Assembly (NCBI GenBank): GCA_026416665.1
Contig: JAOAET010000032.1
Coordinates: 1 to 34,321, forward strand
Length of the DNA stretch: 34,321 nucleotides
Direction of reading: 5' to 3'
DNA from: Candidatus Omnitrophota bacterium
Lineage (GTDB): Bacteria; Omnitrophota; Gorgyraeia; Gygaellales; Profunditerraquicolaceae
Each line of letters starts with the position of its first letter. Positions within the stretch are counted from its first letter, which is position 1. The position numbers were made by a program, and so were the translations under genes. Positions 1 through 8,395 of the stretch are shown here, piece by piece. The notes under the pieces are model-generated. The model ran no database searches. It had not been told where the DNA came from and was given only the letters and a program-made list of their open reading frames with translations.

Positions 1-211
1 TCCCATCTCGAATAATTAAAGTATCTCCTCCTCTCATCAATGCTATACCTGATTTAATATATTTCTTGGCAGTCGACCAGGAAGTACCATCACCTAAATC
101 ATTGACTCGGCTACCATCTACATAATAAGTGGCAGCAAAAATGGAAAGGTTATGGGTAAAAAATATAAATATTATTAAAAAGACAAATAACATTATTTTA
201 GTTATATTCAT
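1..211 (-). CDS. Exported beta-helix-like protein, N-terminal part (cut by left edge)
   Basis: An open frame starts at the ATG at 211 and stays open to base 1, giving about 70 residues. Residues 1-26 form a signal peptide: a short basic start (MNITK) followed by a long hydrophobic core rich in I, L and F, with likely cleavage after an A-x-A-like site before TYYVDG. The mature start, A-T-Y-Y-V-D-G, followed by D-G-T-S-W-S-T-A and a later G-G-D-T-L-I-I-R-D-G stretch, is the usual opening of right-handed parallel beta-helix proteins (pectate-lyase-like fold) that often bind or cleave polysaccharide. It begins only 13 bases after the preceding glycosyltransferase, so it is probably the last or a late gene of the same operon. 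No good Shine-Dalgarno sequence is visible. The fold call is from the N-terminal signature only; catalytic residues lie outside the window. Confidence 0.72.
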   Translation of the reverse strand, partial: MNITKIMLFVFLIIFIFFTHNLSIFAATYYVDGSRVNDLGDGTSWSTAKKYIKSGIALMRGGDTLIIRDG

Positions 212-224
212 AAATGTCTTTGAA

Positions 225-1385
225 TTAATTTAATTTGCTCTCAATTAAACGCAAAAAATTTGCAACAATTACCTGCCAAGAATATTTACTCTGGACAATG
301 CTATAGCCTTTTTCCAGACGGACCGTCAATAAACTACTGTTCTCAATGATATAGTGAATCTGCTCAATGACCTCCTTAATATTATCAGCATAGAATAAAA
401 AATCTTCATCTATATACTCCAATTCCTTCAAACGCGTACTGATAACAGGCTTTTTCATAGAAAGATATTCAAAAAGTTTAATGGGACAGGCGCCATGAGA
501 AATACTAATGGGTCTAAATATATTAAGACATATATCCATCGCATCGATATACTTATATATTTCTGAATGCGCTACTCCGCCAGTAAGAACGACATTTCTC
601 AAATTCAATTTGCCTATTAAACGCTTAACTTCTACAAAATCTCTTCCAGTTCCTACCAAAAGAAAGGTATAATCAGGTAATCTACGTGCCGCCTCAAGCA
701 TTAATTCGAAGTCTATAAAGTACTCAAAAGAACCTATAAATCCAATAATAGGTTTCTTATATTGAGCTCTGATATCTTTTCCACTACCTATACGAGAAGG
801 ATCCAAATCAACCCCATTTGGTAAAATATGAATTTTATCACTGTTTGTGCTAACAATCTTTTCGGCTAAGACTCGGGATACAACCAAAGTCAAATCACTT
901 TTCTCGATCATTTCTCTTAGTATATATTCACCTAATTTAATTAAGACAGGATTAGAAAATATACCCAATTCTTGTTTTAACATCGCCGGATAATCATCAG
1001 CAATATCAAAAATCTTTAAACATCCTTTGATATCTATAAGAGGTAATTGGGGTATATTATACAAAAAAATAACATCAATATCGTAATCTTTAATGAAACG
1101 TCTTACTTCAGAAACACATTTATAACTATAATATCCTTTCTTAAAAAGTTTATTAAGAGGAATTCTTGATTTCCAAATAAAAGGATTTACTTTTACTTCT
1201 TGTAAAAAAAGATTTTGTGGAATCTCAACTTCTATTTCCTGAAAACTTGTCTCCTGGGAGAACTGTGGTGGTGGTTGAATTACATATACCCTGTGACCAT
1301 TCTTAGCCAAGGCGGAAAAAATCTGATGGTACCTTGTCCAATTAACACTTTTCCAACGAGCCATGTAAGGAAAAAGAAAATTCAT
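225..1385 (-). CDS. GT4-type glycosyltransferase
   Basis: A 386-residue cytoplasmic or membrane-peripheral glycosyltransferase with two Rossmann-like halves (GT-B). The C-terminal half has L-P-N-G-V-D near residue 190, K-K-P-I-I-G-F-I-G-S as the start of the donor domain, and the donor-site glutamate region K-L-F-E-Y-L-S-M-K-K-P-V-I-S. A central A-D-D-Y motif marks a subfamily that also includes the gene at 3407-4552. It should transfer one activated sugar onto the growing lipid-linked unit; donor and acceptor cannot be read from sequence. Its ATG overlaps the wecB stop as ATGA, so translation is probably coupled. Confidence 0.88.
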   Translation of the reverse strand: MNFLFPYMARWKSVNWTRYHQIFSALAKNGHRVYVIQPPPQFSQETSFQEIEVEIPQNLFLQEVKVNPFIWKSRIPLNKLFKKGYYSYKCVSEVRRFIKDYDIDVIFLYNIPQLPLIDIKGCLKIFDIADDYPAMLKQELGIFSNPVLIKLGEYILREMIEKSDLTLVVSRVLAEKIVSTNSDKIHILPNGVDLDPSRIGSGKDIRAQYKKPIIGFIGSFEYFIDFELMLEAARRLPDYTFLLVGTGRDFVEVKRLIGKLNLRNVVLTGGVAHSEIYKYIDAMDICLNIFRPISISHGACPIKLFEYLSMKKPVISTRLKELEYIDEDFLFYADNIKEVIEQIHYIIENSSLLTVRLEKGYSIVQSKYSWQVIVANFLRLIESKLN

Positions 1386-2491
1386 TTTTTCAGAAATATT
1401 TTTAAATGTTGAACTATTCGCTCTGCTGCCTTACCATCTCCATACGGAGAAATAGCTTTAGCCATCTTATTGTAAGCCATTTTATCTTTTAATAACCTTT
1501 CAACCTCTTTAATGATATTCGCCGTATTGGTGCCAATAAGTTTTGCAACACCTGACTTGATACCTTCCGGTCGCTCGGTCTCATGACGTAAAACAAGAAC
1601 AGGCTTTCCCAATACTGGTGCTTCTTCCTGAAGACCACCTGAATCTGTTAAAACAAGATAAGAGATTTTTAGCAAATAGACTAATTGATCGTACTCAACC
1701 GGGGCGACCAAATGAATTCTATCTTTCTTGTTTAAAATTCGGTAAACAGTGTGCTTCACATTAGGATTAAGATGAACAGGATAGACAACCTCAACATCTC
1801 TGTTACGCTTTACAATTTCACATAAAGCATTGCATATTTGTTCGATGGGCTTACCCCAGTTTTCTCTCCGATGAGCGGTTACTAAAATAACCTTGGAATT
1901 ATCTTTGAAAGTAACATCTACCCTTCTTTCCTTCTTGATTAACATTTTAAGAGCATCCACTACCGTATTACCAGTAAGAATAATTCTTGACTTATGAATA
2001 CCTTGTCGGATCAATACATCATATGCTGTTTTAGTAGGTGCAAAGTTATACTGGGCAATTGAAGAAATTATACAGCGATTAACTTCTTCAGGGAAAGGAT
2101 TATAAATGTCATATGTCCTTAAACCCGCTTCAACATGCCCTACAGCAATTCTCTGATAAAAGGCAGACAAAGCAGTAACCATCGCTGTGGTTGTATCCCC
2201 CTGTACTAACACAAGATCTGGCTTTAAGTTAGAAAGTATCTTTGTCATAAGTATTAAGGTTCTGGTAGTAAGGAAAGAAAGACTCTGATTCTCCTGCATT
2301 ATATTTAAATCGATATCCGCCTTTATATTAAAAATTTTCATTACCTGGTCCAACATGTGTCTATGCTGTCCAGTAACACAAACGACCGTGTTAAAGAAAT
2401 TATCCTCTTTTTTCAAAATCTTAATTACCGGTGCCAACTTAATTGCTTCTGGCCTCGTCCCCAATACAACAAGAATTTTCTTTTTTTGCAT
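1382..2491 (-). CDS. wecB: UDP-N-acetylglucosamine 2-epimerase (non-hydrolysing)
   Basis: A 369-residue enzyme of the WecB/MnaA family that interconverts UDP-GlcNAc and UDP-ManNAc in the cytoplasm. The family signatures are visible in order: G-T-R-P-E-A-I-K near the N-terminus, V-T-G-Q-H-R, Q-G-D-T-T-T, G-H-V-E-A-G-L-R-T, F-P-E-E-x-N-R, H-R-R-E-N-W-G, then L-T-D-S-G-G-L-Q-E-E and R-x-x-T-E-R-P-E. Length is typical. The start is secured by a strong Shine-Dalgarno site at 2499-2508. As a result the gene begins 53 bases inside the end of the upstream deacetylase, in another frame. It supplies ManNAc, which could be oxidised to ManNAcA if the dehydrogenase at 29931-31238 accepts it. No allosteric or hydrolysing (NeuC-type) features are seen. 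Confidence 0.95.
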   Translation of the reverse strand: MQKKKILVVLGTRPEAIKLAPVIKILKKEDNFFNTVVCVTGQHRHMLDQVMKIFNIKADIDLNIMQENQSLSFLTTRTLILMTKILSNLKPDLVLVQGDTTTAMVTALSAFYQRIAVGHVEAGLRTYDIYNPFPEEVNRCIISSIAQYNFAPTKTAYDVLIRQGIHKSRIILTGNTVVDALKMLIKKERRVDVTFKDNSKVILVTAHRRENWGKPIEQICNALCEIVKRNRDVEVVYPVHLNPNVKHTVYRILNKKDRIHLVAPVEYDQLVYLLKISYLVLTDSGGLQEEAPVLGKPVLVLRHETERPEGIKSGVAKLIGTNTANIIKEVERLLKDKMAYNKMAKAISPYGDGKAAERIVQHLKIFLKK

Positions 2492-3404
2492 TTAGTTGCT
2501 CTCCTTTTATTCTTTTGGCAATTTCTCTATATGTCAAAACCTCTATATCATCAGGTAAAGAAACAATAAAGTCTAACAGTCTCTCAAAATCTTTAATCTT
2601 TAATAAGTCGGCAGGGTCAATATAAATATTTATGTATGAATGTGTTCTTCGAGCGACTTCTAACAAATACTTAAATAAATCGATATATTCTCTAACTTTG
2701 CTATGGCCAAGTCTATATAATAAGTGAGGAGAATTAAATGAATGCCAGGTATCAAAAACAGTTAAGGGATGCCTAGGACAAGTTGAAAGTGGAAATTCTA
2801 TTATACCTTCAGAGGTAAAAAAAGGCATACCATTTGAATAAGTATTAGTTAACAAGGTTGACGAACAATATATGTACCTTAATTCCCGGAGTATAGAGTA
2901 GATGTCATTTGAGAAGAGATTCTTAAAATGAGGGGCACGGAATCCAATAGGAGAAATATCAAGAATTTTTTTACATACTTCATCACAACGAATAATTTCT
3001 TCAATCTTCTCTTTTCTACTAAGTAAATTAAATTTTTTATACGGGTTAATAATCTCATTGTCTGGATGTGAGTAAGTATGATTTATAATTTCGTGGCCAT
3101 GTTCAACGATTAATTTATGTTCATCAGGATATTGCTCAATTAATTTACCTACACATGCAAAAGAAGTTTTAAAAGGATATTTCGTGAAAATCTTAATTAG
3201 TTTCGGGAAAGCCTGTATATCCTTAGGATAATCACAATCAAATGAAATAGTCAAACAAGCAATTTTCATTTTCCAAGGAGTTTGTTTCCCCAGATTTGGT
3301 AGGAGAAATATTTTATACCAATTTCGTTGCCATAATAATGCTACGGCAGGAAAAACTAACGGATTCTTATTCAATTTAATAAGTAAATCAGTAAAGTAAT
3401 GCAT
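2439..3404 (-). CDS. Polysaccharide deacetylase (NodB-like, CE4)
   Basis: A protein of about 321 residues with the NodB-homology metal site. The motif S-F-D-C-D-Y supplies the two aspartates (D56 and D58 from the ATG at 3404), N-H-T-Y-S-H-P supplies the two zinc histidines (about H109 and H113), and F-R-A-P-H-F matches motif 3. The family removes N- or O-acetyl groups from amino-sugar polymers. There is no clear cleavable signal peptide, so it may act on a lipid-linked intermediate in the cytoplasm or be held at the membrane by its hydrophobic N-terminal stretch. A TTG two codons upstream (3410) is an alternative start overlapping the previous gene. The last roughly 17 codons overlap wecB. 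Confidence 0.88.
   Translation of the reverse strand: MHYFTDLLIKLNKNPLVFPAVALLWQRNWYKIFLLPNLGKQTPWKMKIACLTISFDCDYPKDIQAFPKLIKIFTKYPFKTSFACVGKLIEQYPDEHKLIVEHGHEIINHTYSHPDNEIINPYKKFNLLSRKEKIEEIIRCDEVCKKILDISPIGFRAPHFKNLFSNDIYSILRELRYIYCSSTLLTNTYSNGMPFFTSEGIIEFPLSTCPRHPLTVFDTWHSFNSPHLLYRLGHSKVREYIDLFKYLLEVARRTHSYINIYIDPADLLKIKDFERLLDFIVSLPDDIEVLTYREIAKRIKGEQLNAKKENSCCIGDEARSN
2499..2508 (-). promoter_or_regulatory. Strong ribosome binding site of wecB inside the deacetylase gene
   Basis: On the minus strand the sequence reads AAAAGGAGAG, with GGAG nine bases before the wecB ATG at 2491. It lies within the last codons of the deacetylase gene and fixes the wecB start, confirming the 53-base overlap of the two reading frames. 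Confidence 0.75.
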
Positions 3405-3406
3405 CC

Positions 3407-4552
3407 TCAACTTTCAATTTCCTTTATAAAATTTTCAAATTTATATTCCCAGTCTTCCTTTTCCATACAGCGACTTCGAGCAATACGATTTTCTTCTGAA
3501 TCGTTATTGATGTAATCTTCAATTGCTTTAGTGAATTCTTCTTTATTATAAGCAATTTTAATAACATTGGCGTATGACATTACTTCAGGAATCGGAGTAG
3601 AAACGACTGGACATCCAGCAGCAAGGTATTCTTTGAGTTTCAAAGGATTAGAATTACGAGTCAGAGTAGAATCAATAAAAGGAATAATTGCAACACTGAA
3701 GGCTTTTGCATAATTAGGCAACATCTGGTAATCTCTAGGGCCTAATATTACAACATTTTTATATTCGCTTAAATCGGGTATATCAGCATCCACCTTACCA
3801 ATGAGTAAAATTGTCCACTCGGGATATCTTAGAGCCAAAGATCGAATGAGACCAAAATCTAACCAATCGTTAGAAATATGTCCCCAAAAACCAATAATTG
3901 GTTTTTTTAACTTTTTTATATCTAGCGGAACTTCGGTCTCAGCCTTTAGAGCCTTATTAAATAGTTTCACATCAACCCCGTGAGGCAGATAGAGAACAGT
4001 TGGTTTGAATCTTCTTTTATGTTCGTAAAGTTGTTTAGAAGTTACAATCACATGGTCAGCCTTTTCAAGCAGTCTACTTTCCATCTCTTCAATTTTTTCT
4101 GTGGCAACTCCTCTAAAAGAGGTTATTTCATCAGCACAATAATAAATTATTTTCCTTTCTCCAAATCTACCTAATATATCCACAATATTGGGTAGAAAAG
4201 TAAGTAGGTACGGTTTATATAATTTTAACTTTACCTGATAATAGCGAATAAATAATGTCAACAAAATAGTATTTATGGCATCTATACATTTGATTCCATG
4301 AAAAGGTATAACTATCGGTGTAAATACAAAAAGATTAGAATTTATACGTTGTGCACCTTTTAAGTATTTCTTTAATTTATTGATGATTCGTGTAAGGTCA
4401 GACCTGGAGGCCTTGGGTTTCCTCAAACCTATTGAATTTATATACAAAACTTTGTTTTCCCGAGATAGACGTATCGCGATATGATATTGGCTTGTCTTTA
4501 AACCGCTATCCCATTCATCGGAAGAAAAATAGATAACGTTATTTCCTTTCAT
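3407..4552 (-). CDS. GT4-type glycosyltransferase (A-D-E subfamily)
   Basis: A 381-residue GT-B glycosyltransferase. It carries I-Y-Y-C-A-D-E near residue 140, L-P-H-G-V-D, K-K-P-I-I-G-F-W-G-H at the start of the donor domain, and P-L-K-L-K-E-Y-L-A-A-G-C-P-V-V-S-T around the donor-binding glutamate. It shares the same string of motifs and spacing with the product of 225-1385, so the two are paralogues separated by the deacetylase and wecB. A GGAG element sits nine bases before the ATG. The stop nearly touches the next start (3-base gap to the ATG at 3404). Sugar specificity is unknown; an inverse reading of substrate from the motif is not justified. Confidence 0.88.
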   Translation of the reverse strand: MKGNNVIYFSSDEWDSGLKTSQYHIAIRLSRENKVLYINSIGLRKPKASRSDLTRIINKLKKYLKGAQRINSNLFVFTPIVIPFHGIKCIDAINTILLTLFIRYYQVKLKLYKPYLLTFLPNIVDILGRFGERKIIYYCADEITSFRGVATEKIEEMESRLLEKADHVIVTSKQLYEHKRRFKPTVLYLPHGVDVKLFNKALKAETEVPLDIKKLKKPIIGFWGHISNDWLDFGLIRSLALRYPEWTILLIGKVDADIPDLSEYKNVVILGPRDYQMLPNYAKAFSVAIIPFIDSTLTRNSNPLKLKEYLAAGCPVVSTPIPEVMSYANVIKIAYNKEEFTKAIEDYINNDSEENRIARSRCMEKEDWEYKFENFIKEIES

Positions 4553-4555
4553 AAA

Positions 4556-5338
4556 TTATTTCTCCAAAATTAGCAAAACCCCATTAATTTTTTTATTATG
4601 AATGGCACCTATCTGAGGTGAAGCAATCTCTTTTAGGAAAGTTAATGATAATATTGGTAACAACCAACTACGAAAACATAACTTTACAAGAAAAGGCAAA
4701 CGATACCATATTCTACTAAAATCAATTTTTGGTTGACCAAAATAAATTTTTTTTACTAAATGTAAACCCGATGGTTTTATTAATCTATTACTTAAAGCAT
4801 TATCATCATATACACGTGAAAAACCCTTAGTAGTTAAAGTATCTTTTTCTTCTCGGAAAACGGTATCGTAACCAACGGTTATAAGAGCCTTCCCCGATTT
4901 TTTCAATATGCGACCAATCTCCTGCATAACTTTTATGTCTTTTTCGCCAGGTAGCAAAGGAAGGACTGCAAAACAATTAACCACATCAAATGATTCGTCA
5001 AAAAAAGGTAATTTTGCTCCGTCTGCACATATAGCATCAAAAGACCGCACATTAAGCCTTTGGGAATACTTCCTTTGCAGATTAATTTTTTTCTGGTTGA
5101 CATCAACTACTGTTACCTCAAAACCAAAAACCTTAGCAGCAAATAACCCCCATGTTTCTTCTCCACATCCAATATCTATTAACGTCGTTTTTTCTTTTTT
5201 TGTTTTTTGGAAATAAAAGTTAATTTGCTTCGCTGCTATTAAATATTCCCTTAAACGAAAATAATCAATTCCTTTTATAAACGATCTTAACCCTGCCTTA
5301 CAATTGATTAAATAAAATAAAAAAAAATTTTGTATCAT
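4556..5338 (-). CDS. SAM-dependent methyltransferase (class I)
   Basis: A protein of about 260 residues with a class I methyltransferase fold: motif I L-I-D-I-G-C-G-E-E-T-W-G, an acidic ribose-binding residue in V-T-V-V-D-V-N, then A-D-G-A-K-L-P-F and F-D-V-V-N-C-F as in Methyltransf_11 proteins. It probably methylates a sugar hydroxyl or a precursor of the glycan; nothing in the sequence fixes the acceptor. The ATG at 5338 is preferred because it falls one base after the previous stop. An in-frame ATG at 5377 would overlap the preceding glycosyltransferase by 38 bases. Hydrophobic C-terminal segments suggest membrane association. Confidence 0.82.
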   Translation of the reverse strand: MIQNFFLFYLINCKAGLRSFIKGIDYFRLREYLIAAKQINFYFQKTKKEKTTLIDIGCGEETWGLFAAKVFGFEVTVVDVNQKKINLQRKYSQRLNVRSFDAICADGAKLPFFDESFDVVNCFAVLPLLPGEKDIKVMQEIGRILKKSGKALITVGYDTVFREEKDTLTTKGFSRVYDDNALSNRLIKPSGLHLVKKIYFGQPKIDFSRIWYRLPFLVKLCFRSWLLPILSLTFLKEIASPQIGAIHNKKINGVLLILEK

Positions 5339-5339
5339 C

Positions 5340-6494
5340 TTATGTTCTACTTTCAATAAGTTCCTTAAAAACTTCATATCTTTCTAAAGAAGACTCATCC
5401 CAGGAAAGTATTCTAGGAATTTTTCTATCATCAGAAGAAAATTTCAGCAAAGAATCTTCGAAAGCCTTTCTTAATTCAGTTGGTCGACTAGGGGTGACCA
5501 ACATACCTTGTTCTGCAGAAGAAATTATTTCTGGTATTCCGCCCACCTTTGAAGCAATTATAAATTTTCTACAACTTAATGCTTCTAATAACACGTTTGG
5601 AAAACCTTCCCGAATACTGGGAAGACAGAAAATATCACAAGCATTCATCCATTCTGGTATTTCAAGTGGTGGTCTAATACCTACCAATCGTACAGAATCT
5701 GTTAAATTTTCTTCTCGAATAAATCTTTCCATATTCTTTTTTTCCCTGCCGTTACCTACAATAACTAGTAAATATTCACTGGATGAATTACTTATAAATT
5801 CTTTCCATGCCTCTAAGAGCGTGTGAACCCCTTTAACTTTCTCAAGATTTCCCACAAATAAAAAAATTTTTTTATCTAAAGGAAGTAATAATTTTTCCCG
5901 GCATATATTCTTATCTAATACCTTAAACTTATTCTTATCAACGCCGTTGTAAATAACTCTTATTTTTTCCTCAGGTATGCCCATCAACATAAGTTTTTCT
6001 TTCATATCTTCATTAACACTTATTACTTTATCGCTTAATAAACAACAATATTTAATTAATCTCTTACGTATGAAAAACTTAGAAAGCAAATTAACATCAC
6101 AACCTAATGCTTCAACCACAACCTTCTTCTTGAAATATTTTGCTAATAAAGTAGCCGCAAAACCATCAGGAAATAAATAAGGAGATAAAATAATATCAAA
6201 CTCAATCTCTCTATTGATATCCAACCACTTTTTAATTGCATAATAATAAATCCAGCCATGAAGAAAAATAAATATTTTAGGTGGTAAAAAAATTCGGGGG
6301 TGAAAAACACAAATACCTTCTATATTCTCATAAAAAGGAATTTTTCTAATCTTAATAAGCGACGGTATTCGTACCGGTGCAATAACAACTACATTTGCCA
6401 ACTTTGCTAACCCTTTTGCTATTTCTAGATTAAATGGTGCTTTCGCCGGTTCCTGTGAATTAGGAAACAACATTGTGAGTATTAGTATGTTCAT
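5340..6494 (-). CDS. GT4-type glycosyltransferase
   Basis: A 384-residue GT-B glycosyltransferase starting M-N-I-L-I-L-T-M-L-F-P with a glycine/alanine-rich N-domain (E-A-L-G-C-D-V near the middle). The donor domain opens with F-L-F-V-G-N-L-E-K-V-K-G and carries the E-x7-E motif E-G-F-P-N-V-L-L-E-A-L-S, followed by V-G-G-I-P-E-I-I. These are standard retaining GT4 features. It lies two bases after asnB and one base before the methyltransferase, so it is inside the operon. The residues do not reveal which sugar it transfers. Confidence 0.9.
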   Translation of the reverse strand: MNILILTMLFPNSQEPAKAPFNLEIAKGLAKLANVVVIAPVRIPSLIKIRKIPFYENIEGICVFHPRIFLPPKIFIFLHGWIYYYAIKKWLDINREIEFDIILSPYLFPDGFAATLLAKYFKKKVVVEALGCDVNLLSKFFIRKRLIKYCCLLSDKVISVNEDMKEKLMLMGIPEEKIRVIYNGVDKNKFKVLDKNICREKLLLPLDKKIFLFVGNLEKVKGVHTLLEAWKEFISNSSSEYLLVIVGNGREKKNMERFIREENLTDSVRLVGIRPPLEIPEWMNACDIFCLPSIREGFPNVLLEALSCRKFIIASKVGGIPEIISSAEQGMLVTPSRPTELRKAFEDSLLKFSSDDRKIPRILSWDESSLERYEVFKELIESRT

Positions 6495-6496
6495 CT

Positions 6497-8392
6497 CTAC
6501 GTTAAACTGTCTTTACAAATTTCTTTATCTATAAAAACACGGTGCCAGTATTCTAAAACAAGCAAACTCCATAAAAGTTTACTATAATCTTCTCTATTAC
6601 TATATTGCTTTTCTATTATCTCTTTAATAAAATCTCTATTGAAGTAGCCTCTATCAAGTGACCTTTCATTTAATAACACTGAAGCAATTTGTTTACTCAA
6701 ATTCCCTTGAAACCATATAGCTAGCGGGACAGGAAATCCTTGTTTTCTTCTATTTACTATGCCTTTTGGAAGAAAATCCTTATATGTTTGTTTGAGAATA
6801 AATTTGGTTGTAAATCCTTTTATTTTCCATTTTGAAGGGATCCTTCTACTAAATTCTACAAGTCTATAATCAAGAAACGGACATCTCAATTCAACAGAAG
6901 CAGCCATGGTCATTTTGTCCGCCTTTAATAGTAAATTATCCGCAAGCCACGTCTTTATATCTAAAAACTGCATTCTATCTAAAATATCTCTTCCTCTAAC
7001 CTTATCATAAAAATAATGTATCTTATCTTTAAAATTATTAGTTAAAGAAAGTTCTATTAAATCTTTAGAATAAAGCTTGTGCTTAATATAGTTAGAAAGA
7101 TCTGCCATATCGCCTAGAAATCTATCCTCAATTGGTAATCTAGCCCATTCCTTATACTTTTGCCCACGTCTTTCACCAAAAATAATAGGAAATAAGGGAT
7201 CAAAAAAAGAATATCTTAACCAACGTGGTATTCCACGATACCACTGTAAACCTCTCATTAAATTATAAATAGGATAACCACCAAATAATTCGTCTGAACC
7301 TTCACCTGACAATAAAACTGTAACATATTTTTTAGCCTTTTTGGACATCAACCATAGAGGGATACAAGCCTGATCAGCAATAGGCTCCTCAAGATGCCAA
7401 ATCATTTGAGGTATAGCATCATAGAAATCAACTGGTTCCAAAACAATTTCATAGTGTTCGGTACCAAAGTGATTCGCAACAATTCTTGCATAGCATAACT
7501 CACTATGTTCACTTTTGTCTTTATAACCAATCGAAAAAGTCTTAACCGGTGTTTTAGAAAATTTAGCCATAAGACCAACAATAATACTTGAATCAATGCC
7601 TCCACTTAAAAAGACACCTAGCGGGACATCGCTGATCAAACGTTTTCTAACAGCATCTTCTAGTATTAACTTCAGCTGTTCTTGAAAATTAGAAAACGAA
7701 TTTTTTTCTTCCCTGATTGAATCAAGCTGCCAATATTCTTGTTGTAATATTTGTCCGTTTTGTACAATAAGTATATGACCTGGTAATAGCTTTTTAATAT
7801 TCTTAAATAAGGTATTTGGTGCCACTACGTATCCCAATGTCAGGAATTCATCTATATTTTCATAGCTTACTTCTGGCTTTATTTTTCCTGTTCTTATCAA
7901 TCCTTTAATTTCTGAAGAAAAAATAAATATCGTAGAATCACAGTAGTAATAAAGAGGTTTCTTGCCTAATCTGTCACGCGCAAGGAAAAGAATCTGTTTT
8001 TTTTCATCCCAAAGAGCAAAAGCAAACATCCCATCAAAAATTCTGACACAATCAAAACCATACTCTTCATAAGCATGAACAATTACTTCAGTATCTGTTT
8101 TTGTTTTGAAAACATGTCCTTTGGTTTCTAGTTTCTTTCTTAATTCTCTGAAGTTATATATTTCACCATTCAGAATAATACTACAACTTTTATCTTCGTT
8201 AAAAATAGGTTGATGTCCAGTAGAAAGATCAATGATGCTCAAACGACGATGTCCCATATTTATAAAATTATGAAAAAAATATCCCTCATCATCTGGACCA
8301 CGATGTTTCATAACCTCTGTCATCAAATAAACAATTTCTTTATCCAATAAATTTTTTTTATCCAAACTTATCAAACCACAAATCCCGCACAT
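6497..8392 (-). CDS. asnB: Asparagine synthase-like glutamine amidotransferase
   Basis: A 631-residue two-domain enzyme. The N-terminal Ntn-type glutaminase (about 1-210) begins M-C-G-I-C-G, so Cys2 becomes the nucleophile after Met removal. It also has H-R-R-L-S-I-I-D-L at 48-56 and N-G-E-I-Y-N at 75-80. The C-terminal synthetase domain has the ATP-pyrophosphatase P-loop S-G-G-I-D-S at about 263-268 and the later S-G-E-G-S-D-E-L-F-G-G-Y. Ammonia from glutamine is passed to an adenylated carboxylate. In polysaccharide loci, and in exosortase-A-associated loci in particular, such proteins are thought to amidate sugar acids rather than aspartate. The uronate-making dehydrogenase at 29931-31238 supports that here, but free asparagine synthesis is not excluded. 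Confidence 0.92.
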   Translation of the reverse strand: MCGICGLISLDKKNLLDKEIVYLMTEVMKHRGPDDEGYFFHNFINMGHRRLSIIDLSTGHQPIFNEDKSCSIILNGEIYNFRELRKKLETKGHVFKTKTDTEVIVHAYEEYGFDCVRIFDGMFAFALWDEKKQILFLARDRLGKKPLYYYCDSTIFIFSSEIKGLIRTGKIKPEVSYENIDEFLTLGYVVAPNTLFKNIKKLLPGHILIVQNGQILQQEYWQLDSIREEKNSFSNFQEQLKLILEDAVRKRLISDVPLGVFLSGGIDSSIIVGLMAKFSKTPVKTFSIGYKDKSEHSELCYARIVANHFGTEHYEIVLEPVDFYDAIPQMIWHLEEPIADQACIPLWLMSKKAKKYVTVLLSGEGSDELFGGYPIYNLMRGLQWYRGIPRWLRYSFFDPLFPIIFGERRGQKYKEWARLPIEDRFLGDMADLSNYIKHKLYSKDLIELSLTNNFKDKIHYFYDKVRGRDILDRMQFLDIKTWLADNLLLKADKMTMAASVELRCPFLDYRLVEFSRRIPSKWKIKGFTTKFILKQTYKDFLPKGIVNRRKQGFPVPLAIWFQGNLSKQIASVLLNERSLDRGYFNRDFIKEIIEKQYSNREDYSKLLWSLLVLEYWHRVFIDKEICKDSLT

Positions 8393-8395
8393 AGA

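Noticed and set aside
1382-2491. Hydrolysing UDP-GlcNAc 2-epimerase (NeuC-like, sialic acid route)
   Set aside because: Motifs and length match the non-hydrolysing WecB group, and no NeuB or NeuA homologue is in the window.
5494-5826. 110-codon plus-strand open frame
   Set aside because: Antisense shadow of the donor domain of a GT4 gene; no ribosome binding site or recognisable domain. The similar frame at 8652-8984 was rejected for the same reason.
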